From: Litorimonas sp964425355
GTDB taxonomy: Bacteria; Pseudomonadota; Alphaproteobacteria; Caulobacterales; Maricaulaceae
Assembly (NCBI GenBank): GCA_964425355.1
Contig: CAYRMO010000007.1
Coordinates: 1 to 42,365, forward strand
Direction: 5' to 3'
Length of the DNA stretch: 42,365 bases
Under the pieces are notes generated by a model. It ran no database searches and was not told the origin of the DNA. It saw nothing but the letters and a program-made list of their open reading frames with translations. This document shows positions 33,305-40,624 of this stretch, piece after piece; positions within the stretch are counted from its first letter, which is position 1, and every line of letters starts with the position of its first letter. Both the position numbers and the translations under genes were made by a program.

Positions 33305-34758
33305 GACGCAGTGAAAAACCCTAATATCAGATAGATCAGTGTCGTTAGCCCTCCGCAAATCAATGCATAGGGTAATTGCGTGCGGATATGGTCAATATGA
33401 TCATTAGCTGTGGCCATAGAGCTGATGATCGAGGTGTCGGATGTCGGACTACAATGATCACCAAAGACACCGCCGCCTATTGCCGCTGCTATCGCCAGAA
33501 TAGGGTCCGCGCCCAGCCCATCCGCCAAGGGCACAGCAATCGGCACCATAATGGCAAATGTTCCCCAACTTGTTCCCGTCGAAAAAGAGATGAAACAGGC
33601 TAAAAGAAACACGATGGCTGGAACCAATCCAGGGGACAGAAAACCTTGAGCAAGTTCAGCGACATAAGGGCCTGTGCCAAGCGCTTTACAAAGATCGCCC
33701 AAAGCAAAGGCAAGCACCATAAGAATAGCAAGTGGAACCATGCCGGACATTCCGGCTAAAATAGTCTCAAAGCTCTCTCTAATTTTTAAAACTCCCGAGG
33801 CTTTGTAAAGCAGCACGGCACCTAAAACAGCGAAACTTGTGGCGTAAAGAACGGATGTCGACCCAGACCCGTTTTTAAGTGAGCCATCTCCTGTATACCA
33901 CATGAAAAAGAGCATGAGGCCAACCATAAGACCTATCGGAATGATCATATGTCTGGCTTTAGGGACAAGGCCGTCTTTGATAGGCATTTCAAGCGCCGTG
34001 TCTGACATCATAATTTGAGCATCTTCGCGGTTTAATAAGCCGGATTTTTTCGCGCGGTTTTCTGCGGTTTTCATGGGTCCAATATCCCGACCGGAAAGAA
34101 TGATAATTACAAGTATCAAAACAACAAGCATGGGATAGAAATTTACCAGGGTCGCTCGGATAAAAATCTCGGTCGGACTTCCTAAATTTGCAATGAGTGG
34201 CTGCGCTGCAATCAGGCTAATTATGTAAGCACCCCAAGCATTGATCGGCAGAAGAACGGAGGAGGGAGCTGAGCCTGAATCTGCGATATAGGCGAGTTTC
34301 TCGCGCGGGATTTTAAGGCGATCAAAAATCGGTCGATAAAGCGTACCTACCGTTAGGATCGAAATATTACTCTCAATAAAGAGCAGCAAGCCTGTTCCAA
34401 GGGCCAGTAACTCCACAAATTTTCTTTGCCCTTTGCTCTCAGCTTTCTCGCTCATTAAGTCCAATTTTGACATGAGGCGTCGGACAAAACCTGCGACGCC
34501 ACCAGATCGTTGTATTAGGGCGATGAGGGCGCCGACGATTAATGTGAATAAGATCACCCGCGTATCGCCGGCATTTTCAAAAACAGATACGATGCCGTCT
34601 ATGGCATCCAGCGTGCCTGTGGCGGGAGCCCATCCTGCAAGAATGATAAAGCCTAACCACAATCCAACGGCCAGAGAGATAAACACCTGGCGGGTCACAA
34701 GCGCGAGCCCAATTGCAAGCAAAGGGGGTATTAGCGATAAAAAACCAAAATCTTCCAT
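33301..34758 (-). CDS. NhaC-family Na+/H+ antiporter
   Basis: The 485-residue inner-membrane transporter has about eleven to twelve helices. The NhaC-family features are LLLFIESNISILTVGTLYRPIFD, ADSGSAPSSVLLPINAWGAYI, a short cytoplasmic loop with LLNREDAQ, FSTGTSWGTFAIMVPIAVPL and the diagnostic GGGVFGDHCSPTSDTSIISSMATA. Family members exchange Na+ for H+, or in some cases carry organic substrates such as malate/lactate, so the exact solute is inferred. It would suit a marine lifestyle. It converges with the membrane-protein gene after dnaJ. Confidence 0.92.
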   Translation of the reverse strand: MEDFGFLSLIPPLLAIGLALVTRQVFISLAVGLWLGFIILAGWAPATGTLDAIDGIVSVFENAGDTRVILFTLIVGALIALIQRSGGVAGFVRRLMSKLDLMSEKAESKGQRKFVELLALGTGLLLFIESNISILTVGTLYRPIFDRLKIPREKLAYIADSGSAPSSVLLPINAWGAYIISLIAAQPLIANLGSPTEIFIRATLVNFYPMLVVLILVIIILSGRDIGPMKTAENRAKKSGLLNREDAQIMMSDTALEMPIKDGLVPKARHMIIPIGLMVGLMLFFMWYTGDGSLKNGSGSTSVLYATSFAVLGAVLLYKASGVLKIRESFETILAGMSGMVPLAILMVLAFALGDLCKALGTGPYVAELAQGFLSPGLVPAIVFLLACFISFSTGTSWGTFAIMVPIAVPLADGLGADPILAIAAAIGGGVFGDHCSPTSDTSIISSMATANDHIDHIRTQLPYALICGGLTTLIYLILGFFTAS

Positions 34759-34800
34759 GTGCCAGCGTTAGCGCCTTCGCGTGATCGGGAAAAGGTAATT

Positions 34801-35406
34801 CTATCTTCTATTCATGATGTTTGCGATTTCGGCCTGGAGGGAAGGAATAACATCTTCTTCAAACCAAGGGTTTTGTTTGAGCCATCTATTATTTCGCGGG
34901 CTCGGATGCGGAAGGATAATTTGTTTGGGGAAATTTGATCTCCACTCTGATACGCGCTGTGTCAGCGTCATGTTTTGACCATCACTCAAATGCCATTTAA
35001 TCGCGTAGCTTCCGATAATGATCGTCATTTGAATATTGGTGAGGGAATTTAAAACAGGGACCCGCCATTTTGGGGCACATTCCGGTCGGGGCGGGAGATC
35101 ACCTGATTTTCCAGTTCCGGGATAACAAAATCCCATAGGCAGGATGGCAATGGTCTTGTCGTCGTAAAACACCTGTTTTGAGACTCCCATCCATTTGCGT
35201 AATCGTATTCCGGACGGGTCGTCAAAGGGAATGCCTTTATGATGTGTAATCCGACCTGGCGCCTGCCCAACAATAAGAATTTTTGCGGATTGATTTATCT
35301 GCAGGATCGGATTGGGGCCAAGCGGTAGGTCTTTGCAAATTTTACAGCTGCGAATGTCCTCAAGAAGAGACGAAATTTCTAAGTCTTTCTCAGCTATTTT
35401 ATCCAT
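34801..35406 (-). CDS. Uracil-DNA glycosylase family protein
   Basis: The 201-residue protein belongs to the COG1573-type UDG superfamily. The catalytic motif region reads VGQAPGRITHHKGIPFDDPSG with the typical G-x-A-P-G loop, followed by RLRKWMG, and the second motif is LPHPSPRN. An N-terminal C-x2-C (CKICK) recalls the iron-sulfur cysteines of families 4 and 5, although not all four are obvious. It likely removes uracil or another damaged base, or is a family member of unknown activity. It is divergent from the hybrid kinase gene with a 96 bp gap. Confidence 0.85.
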   Translation of the reverse strand: MDKIAEKDLEISSLLEDIRSCKICKDLPLGPNPILQINQSAKILIVGQAPGRITHHKGIPFDDPSGIRLRKWMGVSKQVFYDDKTIAILPMGFCYPGTGKSGDLPPRPECAPKWRVPVLNSLTNIQMTIIIGSYAIKWHLSDGQNMTLTQRVSEWRSNFPKQIILPHPSPRNNRWLKQNPWFEEDVIPSLQAEIANIMNRR

Positions 35407-35502
35407 TGTTTACCATGGGTCCTCACTGATAATTCAACCTTATGGCGTATCAGCCAATGACCGTTCCTTACATGAAATCACAGGTGGTGTGGGATTAAAT
35501 TT

Positions 35503-37470
35503 ATGGCCAATTCAATTCAAATTGACGAAAACCAATTTCGAACTTTGTTCAATGATGTTTCGGATGGAATTATAATAACTGATTTAAGCGGCGCGATATT
35601 GCAATTAAACGCCGCGGCCGAAACTATTTTTGGAGCTGTTGAGGGTAAAACTCTATGTGATTATCTAGAGCATTTTTATTTAAACGCTAAAGACGTCGTT
35701 CAAGTGGATGACTGTCAATCCGCAAGTTGTTGTTCGCTCACAACAGAAATTGACCAAAACGATTATAATTACCAATGTTTCGTAAAGCGTGATGGTGGAC
35801 GAAACATTCCGGTCGATCTGAAAATGAGCCGGGTGAGCATTAGACATGTGGATCGGTTTTTTGTGACAGTCAAAGACATGTCCCGTCAAAAAGAGGTCGA
35901 AGAATTATTGGCGCAGACAGAAACAAAATTGGGCTTGATGTATGCAAGCTCACCTCTGTCTTGTATGACCTTTGATCTCGAAACAATGCTGATTGTGGAC
36001 TGTAATGAAGCGACAGAGCATTTGTTCGACACGACAAAAGACAAATTTATTGGGCTTCACCCCGCCGAATTCTCGCCAGAATTTCAAGAGGACGGGACGC
36101 ATTCGGCTATTGCGGCAAAGGAACAGATTGAAAAAACGGTGCGAGATGGCGCCAATCAATTTACCTTTACACATAGACGTTTTTCGGGCGAAACATTCCC
36201 ATGTGAGATAACGACTTGTGTCCGCGACTTTGAGGGCCGGAAAATGTTTGTCGCGAGCGTCAGAGACATGACGGAGCAAAGGCTAGCCGAACGAGAGCTT
36301 AGATCCGCAAAACAATCAGCTGAGGCGGCAAACCGCTTAAAATCGGAATTCTTGGCGAATATGAGTCACGAAATTAGAACACCTCTAAATGGCATTATTG
36401 GATTGTCGGATGCAATTTCACGCTATGCCGACACCCCGACATTAAAAGAACATGTTTCTATCATTAAAACCTGCGGTGAAGACCTCGATGTTTTGATAGA
36501 TGATATATTGACGCTGTCGAAGATTGAAGCTGATGGAATCGAATTAGATCCGGTTTGTGTAAATCCTCGCCACCTCATGCGATTGATCAAGGATATTTGG
36601 GCCAAAAAAGCAATGGAGAGAGGCAATCAAGTCAGTCTGCTTGTTTCGGACGCTGTTCCTGAAAATCTTGAACTTGACCCCGTTCGTGTCCGTCAATGTA
36701 TTAGTAATCTCTTGAGTAATGCGATTAAATTTACAGAGAACGGGAAGATAGACGTTAAAATTGAATATCTAACCCAATCTGGGTCCAACTATTTATGTGT
36801 GTCAGTGAAAGATAATGGCATTGGAATGACGGATGCAGAAAGCGCAAAAATATTTGACGCTTTTACCCAAGCGGATGCGTCCATAACGCGGAAATTTGGG
36901 GGCACCGGCCTTGGGCTAAGTATTGTTAAATCACTGGCTGAAAAAATGGGTGGGCGTGTCAAAGTCAAGAGTCAAACTGGCCTTGGGTCGACCTTCATAT
37001 TTGCCGTAAAAACTCGTGAAGTAATGTCTCGTCATGAAACTTCCGAGCCGATCACACCGCAAATGGAAGCAAAACTCGATGGGCTGAATATCCTCTATGC
37101 AGAAGACAATGACGTTAATGCCCAAGTTCTAGAAATTTGCCTAAAAGATTTGAATTTAAAATTAACCCGCGCCCATAATGGGGTGGAGGCAGTCGATTTT
37201 GCGTCATTGCACAAATATGACTTGATTCTGATGGATATAAATATGCCAAAAATGAACGGGGTTGAGGCCGCGATAGAAATCAAATCGCAAGAAAGTTTAA
37301 ATTCCGAAACTCCAATTATCGCTGTGACGGCTAATGTTATGGAGGACGGCCTAGACGACTATAAGCGAGTCGGCATGACAAATATTTGTTCAAAGCCTTA
37401 TAATGTAAACACTTTGATCGACATTATGGAAGCCGCTTTGATGGGCGATTTGAGTGATATCGCTGCATAG
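35503..37470 (+). CDS. PAS-domain hybrid sensor histidine kinase/response regulator
   Basis: The 655-residue soluble protein has no membrane segment, so it senses an intracellular signal. Domains in order: PAS 1 (about 8-125, ITDLSGAILQLNAAAETIFG), PAS 2 (about 145-260), a short coiled coil (about 258-282), HisKA with phospho-acceptor H289 in ANMSHEIRTPLNGIIG, HATPase with N-box SNLLSNAIKF and G-boxes VKDNGIGM and GGTGLGLSIV, and a C-terminal receiver with DD pocket AEDNDVNA and acceptor D578 in LILMDINMP. Cysteines CQSASCC in PAS 1 are an oddity. No cognate output regulator or Hpt gene is adjacent. A strong terminator follows. Confidence 0.95.
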   Translation: MANSIQIDENQFRTLFNDVSDGIIITDLSGAILQLNAAAETIFGAVEGKTLCDYLEHFYLNAKDVVQVDDCQSASCCSLTTEIDQNDYNYQCFVKRDGGRNIPVDLKMSRVSIRHVDRFFVTVKDMSRQKEVEELLAQTETKLGLMYASSPLSCMTFDLETMLIVDCNEATEHLFDTTKDKFIGLHPAEFSPEFQEDGTHSAIAAKEQIEKTVRDGANQFTFTHRRFSGETFPCEITTCVRDFEGRKMFVASVRDMTEQRLAERELRSAKQSAEAANRLKSEFLANMSHEIRTPLNGIIGLSDAISRYADTPTLKEHVSIIKTCGEDLDVLIDDILTLSKIEADGIELDPVCVNPRHLMRLIKDIWAKKAMERGNQVSLLVSDAVPENLELDPVRVRQCISNLLSNAIKFTENGKIDVKIEYLTQSGSNYLCVSVKDNGIGMTDAESAKIFDAFTQADASITRKFGGTGLGLSIVKSLAEKMGGRVKVKSQTGLGSTFIFAVKTREVMSRHETSEPITPQMEAKLDGLNILYAEDNDVNAQVLEICLKDLNLKLTRAHNGVEAVDFASLHKYDLILMDINMPKMNGVEAAIEIKSQESLNSETPIIAVTANVMEDGLDDYKRVGMTNICSKPYNVNTLIDIMEAALMGDLSDIAA

Positions 37471-37479
37471 TTTTATAAA

Positions 37480-37508
37480 GGGCAAAGTTATTTTGCTTTG
37501 CCCTTTTT
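37480..37508 (+). terminator. Bidirectional terminator between kinase and prfH
   Basis: GGGCAAAG (37480-37487) and CTTTGCCC (37496-37503) form a perfect eight-pair stem with an eight-base loop, followed by five T; an A-run on the other side extends the dyad. It sits between the convergent ends of the hybrid kinase and prfH, so it can serve both strands. Confidence 0.85.
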
Positions 37509-37513
37509 CAGAT

Positions 37514-38131
37514 CTATGACCTCAATTTAAATTTTGGGCCTTCATAGACGCGGACAGGGTTTCCCCGTTCTAGAGTCTTATGATTTTCCCAAATTGATTT
37601 TTCTTTGTCTGCTGAGCGGGCCTCTTCCATTTGCGAGAAATGCGCTGAGAGTTTTATCAGGCATAATTTCTTATTTGCAAATTGAGACCGGTTTTCCTGG
37701 GCCGTAACCGTGACACCGCTTGGAATGTGCACAGCCCTGACAGCACTATTCGTTTTATTGACATGTTGACCGCCTGGACCGCTTGCGCGGCAGGCGGTAA
37801 AGCTCACATCTACCGGATCAAAACCCGACAGGTCGGACGCCTCAGGTAATTTATAGACACCTACAAACCAGTTTTTTCGTCTATGATTTTTACGAAAGGG
37901 GCTGGGGCTGATCCATTTTATGCTTCCGCACCGTGGCTCAAGAAATTGAGAAACGCGCTCACCAGATAAGACGAGAAGATTAGACCCGGTTGATTGATCA
38001 TCTAATAAGGTCATTTGCAGACCATAGGCTTTGGCCTCGCGCATATAGGCGCGCGCGATGCCAGTGGCCGCAAATTCACATTCCTTCGGGCCAGATCCCG
38101 CCGTGATAAGTAATGTAACCTCTTTAATCAT
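37514..38131 (-). CDS. prfH: Peptide chain release factor-like protein PrfH
   Basis: The 205-residue protein is a class I release-factor homologue. The catalytic GGQ lies at residues 120-122 in ASGPGGQHVNKTNSAVR, which triggers peptidyl-tRNA hydrolysis, and a C-terminal basic KFKLRS tail follows. At 205 residues it is much shorter than RF1/RF2 (about 360), and the N-terminal half differs, so normal stop-codon recognition is not expected. PrfH is known to be encoded with RtcB-type ligases and has been proposed and tested as a rescue factor for ribosomes with a damaged decoding centre. Its ATG overlaps the rtcB stop as ATGA, so the two are translationally coupled. It is the last gene of the operon. 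Confidence 0.95.
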   Translation of the reverse strand: MIKEVTLLITAGSGPKECEFAATGIARAYMREAKAYGLQMTLLDDQSTGSNLLVLSGERVSQFLEPRCGSIKWISPSPFRKNHRRKNWFVGVYKLPEASDLSGFDPVDVSFTACRASGPGGQHVNKTNSAVRAVHIPSGVTVTAQENRSQFANKKLCLIKLSAHFSQMEEARSADKEKSIWENHKTLERGNPVRVYEGPKFKLRS

Positions 38132-39225
38132 CGCCGCCTCGTCTTATAGGTAATGACAGGTTTGAGCGTCGCGATAACCTCAATCAGGCCAAAAGCCTGC
38201 AGGTCAGAGATGACCTGGCTTATATCTTTATAGGCTTGTGGTGCCTCCTCATAAATCAACGCTTTATCCTCGCAGATCACACGACCGCCGAGATCTGTTT
38301 TCTGCAGATCCGCCACGCGGTAACGATGTGACAGCCTAGATTTGGCGTCAGAACGTTTCCATTTCCGGCCCGCCCCATGGGCAAGCGACAATAGCGCGGT
38401 TTTATTATCCGGTTTTGGACGGACCAAATAAGACAAAGTGCCACGCGATCCCGGGATCACAACAGGGCCTTTATCTGCAGGCGCAGCCCCTTTTCGGTGT
38501 AGCCAGCCTGTTTCAAACCGCGTCACGCTATTATGGCAGACATCAAGCCGGCGCGTCCCGTCAAGCCCAAGCGCGCCAAGGAAACGTTTGGCGATAATCT
38601 GACGGTTTAACACAGCCCAGCTCACGGCTTGATTATGCCGCTCCAGATAGGTTGTAAAATCATCCGATCCTGATGTCAGGCCAGCCCCCGCATATTTATC
38701 GACATGACGGCGCAATATGCTTTCGCCCAAGCCTCGTGATCCCGAATGAACCAAGAGATAGAGTTTAGACGCGTCCATATTCAAAGCCCCAAACGCCTCC
38801 TGATCAAAGACTTTATCGACCGATTGAAATTCGGCGAAATGATTGCCACTGCCAATCGTGCCCAATGCATAGGGCCAGAGATCAGATGGCAAACCAACAG
38901 CTTCAAGTTCAGCCTGACTATCGCCCTCCCATGGCTGCTCAAACCCGTCCAGCTTTTTAACGGCTTTATCGATTTTGAACTTATGCACCTTCTGATCCGT
39001 CAGCCATAAGCCCATGCCACAGCCAATATCATTGCCGACAAGATGCGGATAGATAATGTCCTTTGACAAAAAGGCGGCGCCCACGGGGATACCTTTGCCG
39101 GGATGAAGGTCCGGCAAGCCCACAGCTTTTTCCATGCCCGGTAGGCCCGCGACATGGTTAAGCTGCGCAATAGCATCGCCTTCAATCCAGCTTTGATTTG
39201 AAGCAATTATGATTGGTTTAGTCAT
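38128..39225 (-). CDS. rtcB: RtcB-family RNA ligase
   Basis: From ATG 39225 the 365-residue protein is an RtcB ligase that joins 2',3'-cyclic phosphate or 3'-phosphate ends to 5'-OH RNA using GTP and Mn2+. Metal ligands and catalytic residues are visible: C69 in NDIGCGMG, H128 in GSGNHFAEF, H159 in VHSGSRGLG, H230 in VCHNSVTR, and the guanylated histidine H282 in AHGAGRKWKR. It is shorter than classical RtcB (about 400-480), as for the RtcB2 type paired with PrfH. GGAGG five bases upstream fixes ATG 39225 over the in-frame ATG 39237. It overlaps the upstream gene by eight bases and prfH by four. Confidence 0.96.
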   Translation of the reverse strand: MTKPIIIASNQSWIEGDAIAQLNHVAGLPGMEKAVGLPDLHPGKGIPVGAAFLSKDIIYPHLVGNDIGCGMGLWLTDQKVHKFKIDKAVKKLDGFEQPWEGDSQAELEAVGLPSDLWPYALGTIGSGNHFAEFQSVDKVFDQEAFGALNMDASKLYLLVHSGSRGLGESILRRHVDKYAGAGLTSGSDDFTTYLERHNQAVSWAVLNRQIIAKRFLGALGLDGTRRLDVCHNSVTRFETGWLHRKGAAPADKGPVVIPGSRGTLSYLVRPKPDNKTALLSLAHGAGRKWKRSDAKSRLSHRYRVADLQKTDLGGRVICEDKALIYEEAPQAYKDISQVISDLQAFGLIEVIATLKPVITYKTRRR

Positions 39226-39988
39226 TCTCGCCTCCATTCTTTAGGCCGTGTTCTTTTAATTGTGCTTTCGAGAGTTGTTTTTTTAAAATCACAGTCCAGT
39301 CTTTATTTGACACCTCTTTACCCCAATATTTCCCCAAATGGGCGGGGTTTTCGTCGAACAAAAATCTCTCTAGCATATGCAGGGGAAGTTTATATCCGGC
39401 TTTAAAGATGGGCTCTTTGTCTGTCTTTATCTCAAACCACAGACCTTTTCGTTTTAACAGAAAGTGAGTCTTGGAAACCCTTTTGATGTTTTCTGGTGGC
39501 TTATAGGGTTTGCGGCGATATCGGTGTTGGCGGTCTACCCCCAATGTTCGACATAAAGTCGCTGTTTCCCGAACACATCCATCAATTGGGCAGACGTAAA
39601 GATCTCGCCTCCATTTTTCCGGATGACCTGAAATCTCGCCCCATCTATTAACACTTAGAAATTTACCAGTCTCGTCGATCCGAACCTTCCTTATGATGAA
39701 ATCATCAATATGCTCGCGCACATGCATTTTCACCGTACTGCCTGTATCAAGACGTGCACAGATTTCGGAAAAGACATCATCCCATTTGCGCCCTCTTTGT
39801 TTAAAGAGATAACGTTTTAAGGGCGCCAGATTTTCATTTAGCCATTTGCGATCTCCTCGCTCTATTGCAATGCGTCGCCCAGAAATCCGGTGACGATCAC
39901 CTTTTACATAACGAATTTTGGTTTTGAGCGGTTTCCCTCGAACAATGCGAGGTCGCTCAACGATTACTTTAAACATATCTTCGCGCAT
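39218..39988 (-). CDS. Unrecognised basic protein, first gene of the rtcB-prfH operon
   Basis: This 256-residue protein belongs to no family I can name. A strong GGGAGG (39994-39999) five bases before ATG 39988 fixes the start; an open frame to 40084 is discounted. It is rich in Lys and Arg, with a clearly basic N-terminal half. Visible blocks are VIVERPRIVRGKPLK, WLNENLAPLKRYL, RGRKWDDVFSEIC, VKMHVREHIDDF and a CPIDGC pair at 133-138. A basic stretch RQHRYRRKPYKPP at about 153-165 precedes an amphipathic C-terminus. There is no signal or membrane segment. The stop overlaps the rtcB start by eight bases, so it is coupled to the RNA repair pair. An RNA- or ribosome-binding role is an inference. 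Confidence 0.85.
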   Translation of the reverse strand: MREDMFKVIVERPRIVRGKPLKTKIRYVKGDRHRISGRRIAIERGDRKWLNENLAPLKRYLFKQRGRKWDDVFSEICARLDTGSTVKMHVREHIDDFIIRKVRIDETGKFLSVNRWGEISGHPEKWRRDLYVCPIDGCVRETATLCRTLGVDRQHRYRRKPYKPPENIKRVSKTHFLLKRKGLWFEIKTDKEPIFKAGYKLPLHMLERFLFDENPAHLGKYWGKEVSNKDWTVILKKQLSKAQLKEHGLKNGGEND

Positions 39989-40104
39989 GACGACCTCCCA
40001 AACGGAAAGACGCAATCGTGTTATATGTTGCGATTTTGTGTGTGCTTTGCGCAGGCGCAAAGCTTTGGTCATTGCCCATGACAAATTCCTAAGTGAATGT
40101 GCCG

Positions 40105-40325
40105 TTTGCGAACTCAGACAGAGTCAAGCGCAAATGGCGTGGCCAGGGCGGGTCTTAAGTGTTTATTGAATTAAGGCGCTCGAAAACGATTCGAGCGCAG
40201 GACTTACCCAAGCCGTGAAAAAACAGGGTTCAAATTTATCATCAATTTTTGTCGCATCTGACCCTCCTTGAGCCTATGGGTTACAATCTGGAGGCGGCCT
40301 GTAGGACTACAAATAAGATTTGGCA
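40105..40325 (+). ncRNA. ssrS: 6S RNA (SsrS)
   Basis: 6S RNA mimics an open promoter and binds sigma70 RNA polymerase. The 3' half carries the conserved core CCTTGAGCC then GGGTTACAATCTGGAGGCGGC at 40267-40302 (with short flanking bases), closely matching the E. coli core CCUUGAACC ... GGGUUACAGCCUGCGGCGGC. The 5' side has GGCCAG (40141-40146), aligning with the E. coli GGCCAG. The apical hairpin is a perfect nine-pair stem GCGCTCGAA / TTCGAGCGC (40176-40184 and 40190-40198) with an AACGA loop, in the position of the E. coli apical GGCGCUC. Ends are approximate, since the closing stem could not be paired by eye. It fills the gap of about 420 bp between the divergent operon and the exporter. 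Confidence 0.8.
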
Positions 40326-40411
40326 AGAAAAAAATAAATTTTATTTAGTCGGAACGGTATTGCGTCATCAAAGCGTCTTGACCTTAGGTCTTGTCTTGCT
40401 ACCCCCAAAAC

Positions 40412-40624
40412 ATGTCTGATCTCTACCGCAAAGAAGCTCTGGAACATCGCACGCGATCTCTATTTGGAGAGGTGCGATTGCAGGCGCCACCCGCCAATTG
40501 GTTTATAACGCTTCTTATTTTTGTTTTATGTCTCAAAATTATTGCGGCGCTGTTTTTATTAAAGATTGAAACGGCTGACGGTCCGGTTGTTTTAATTGAT
40601 TGGTTATTGAGTAAGCGCGCCTAA
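40412..40624 (+). CDS. HlyD-like N-terminal fragment or mini-protein
   Basis: From ATG 40412 this 70-residue protein starts like a HlyD-type secretion adaptor: LYRKEALEHRTRSLFGEVRLQAPP, then one membrane helix (about residues 29-47) and LKIETADGPVV, the segment that in full adaptors leads into the periplasmic barrel. Full HlyD proteins have about 400 residues. The last residues LIDWLLSKRA resemble the very end of bacteriocin-type HlyDs, so it could be an internally deleted adaptor. Its TAA overlaps the ABC transporter ATG as TAATG, so the two are coupled. It could also be a genuine short membrane subunit. An in-frame TTG at 40391 is less likely than the ATG. Confidence 0.65.
   Translation: MSDLYRKEALEHRTRSLFGEVRLQAPPANWFITLLIFVLCLKIIAALFLLKIETADGPVVLIDWLLSKRA

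Noticed and set aside
38128..39237. Longer rtcB start at ATG 39237
   Set aside because: The GGAGG sequence overlaps that codon region and is correctly spaced for ATG 39225 instead.
39989..40084. N-terminal extension of the unknown operon gene to 40084
   Set aside because: GGGAGG is placed exactly five bases before ATG 39988; the extra residues have a poor, basic nonsense look and reach toward the 6S RNA gene.
40176..40198. Perfect hairpin as a transcription terminator
   Set aside because: No T-run follows, and it matches the apical hairpin of the 6S RNA in position and shape.
40276..40419. A 47-codon plus-strand ORF starting in the gap before the exporter
   Set aside because: It lies across the conserved 3' core of 6S RNA and runs into the HlyD-like gene; it has no Shine-Dalgarno of its own.
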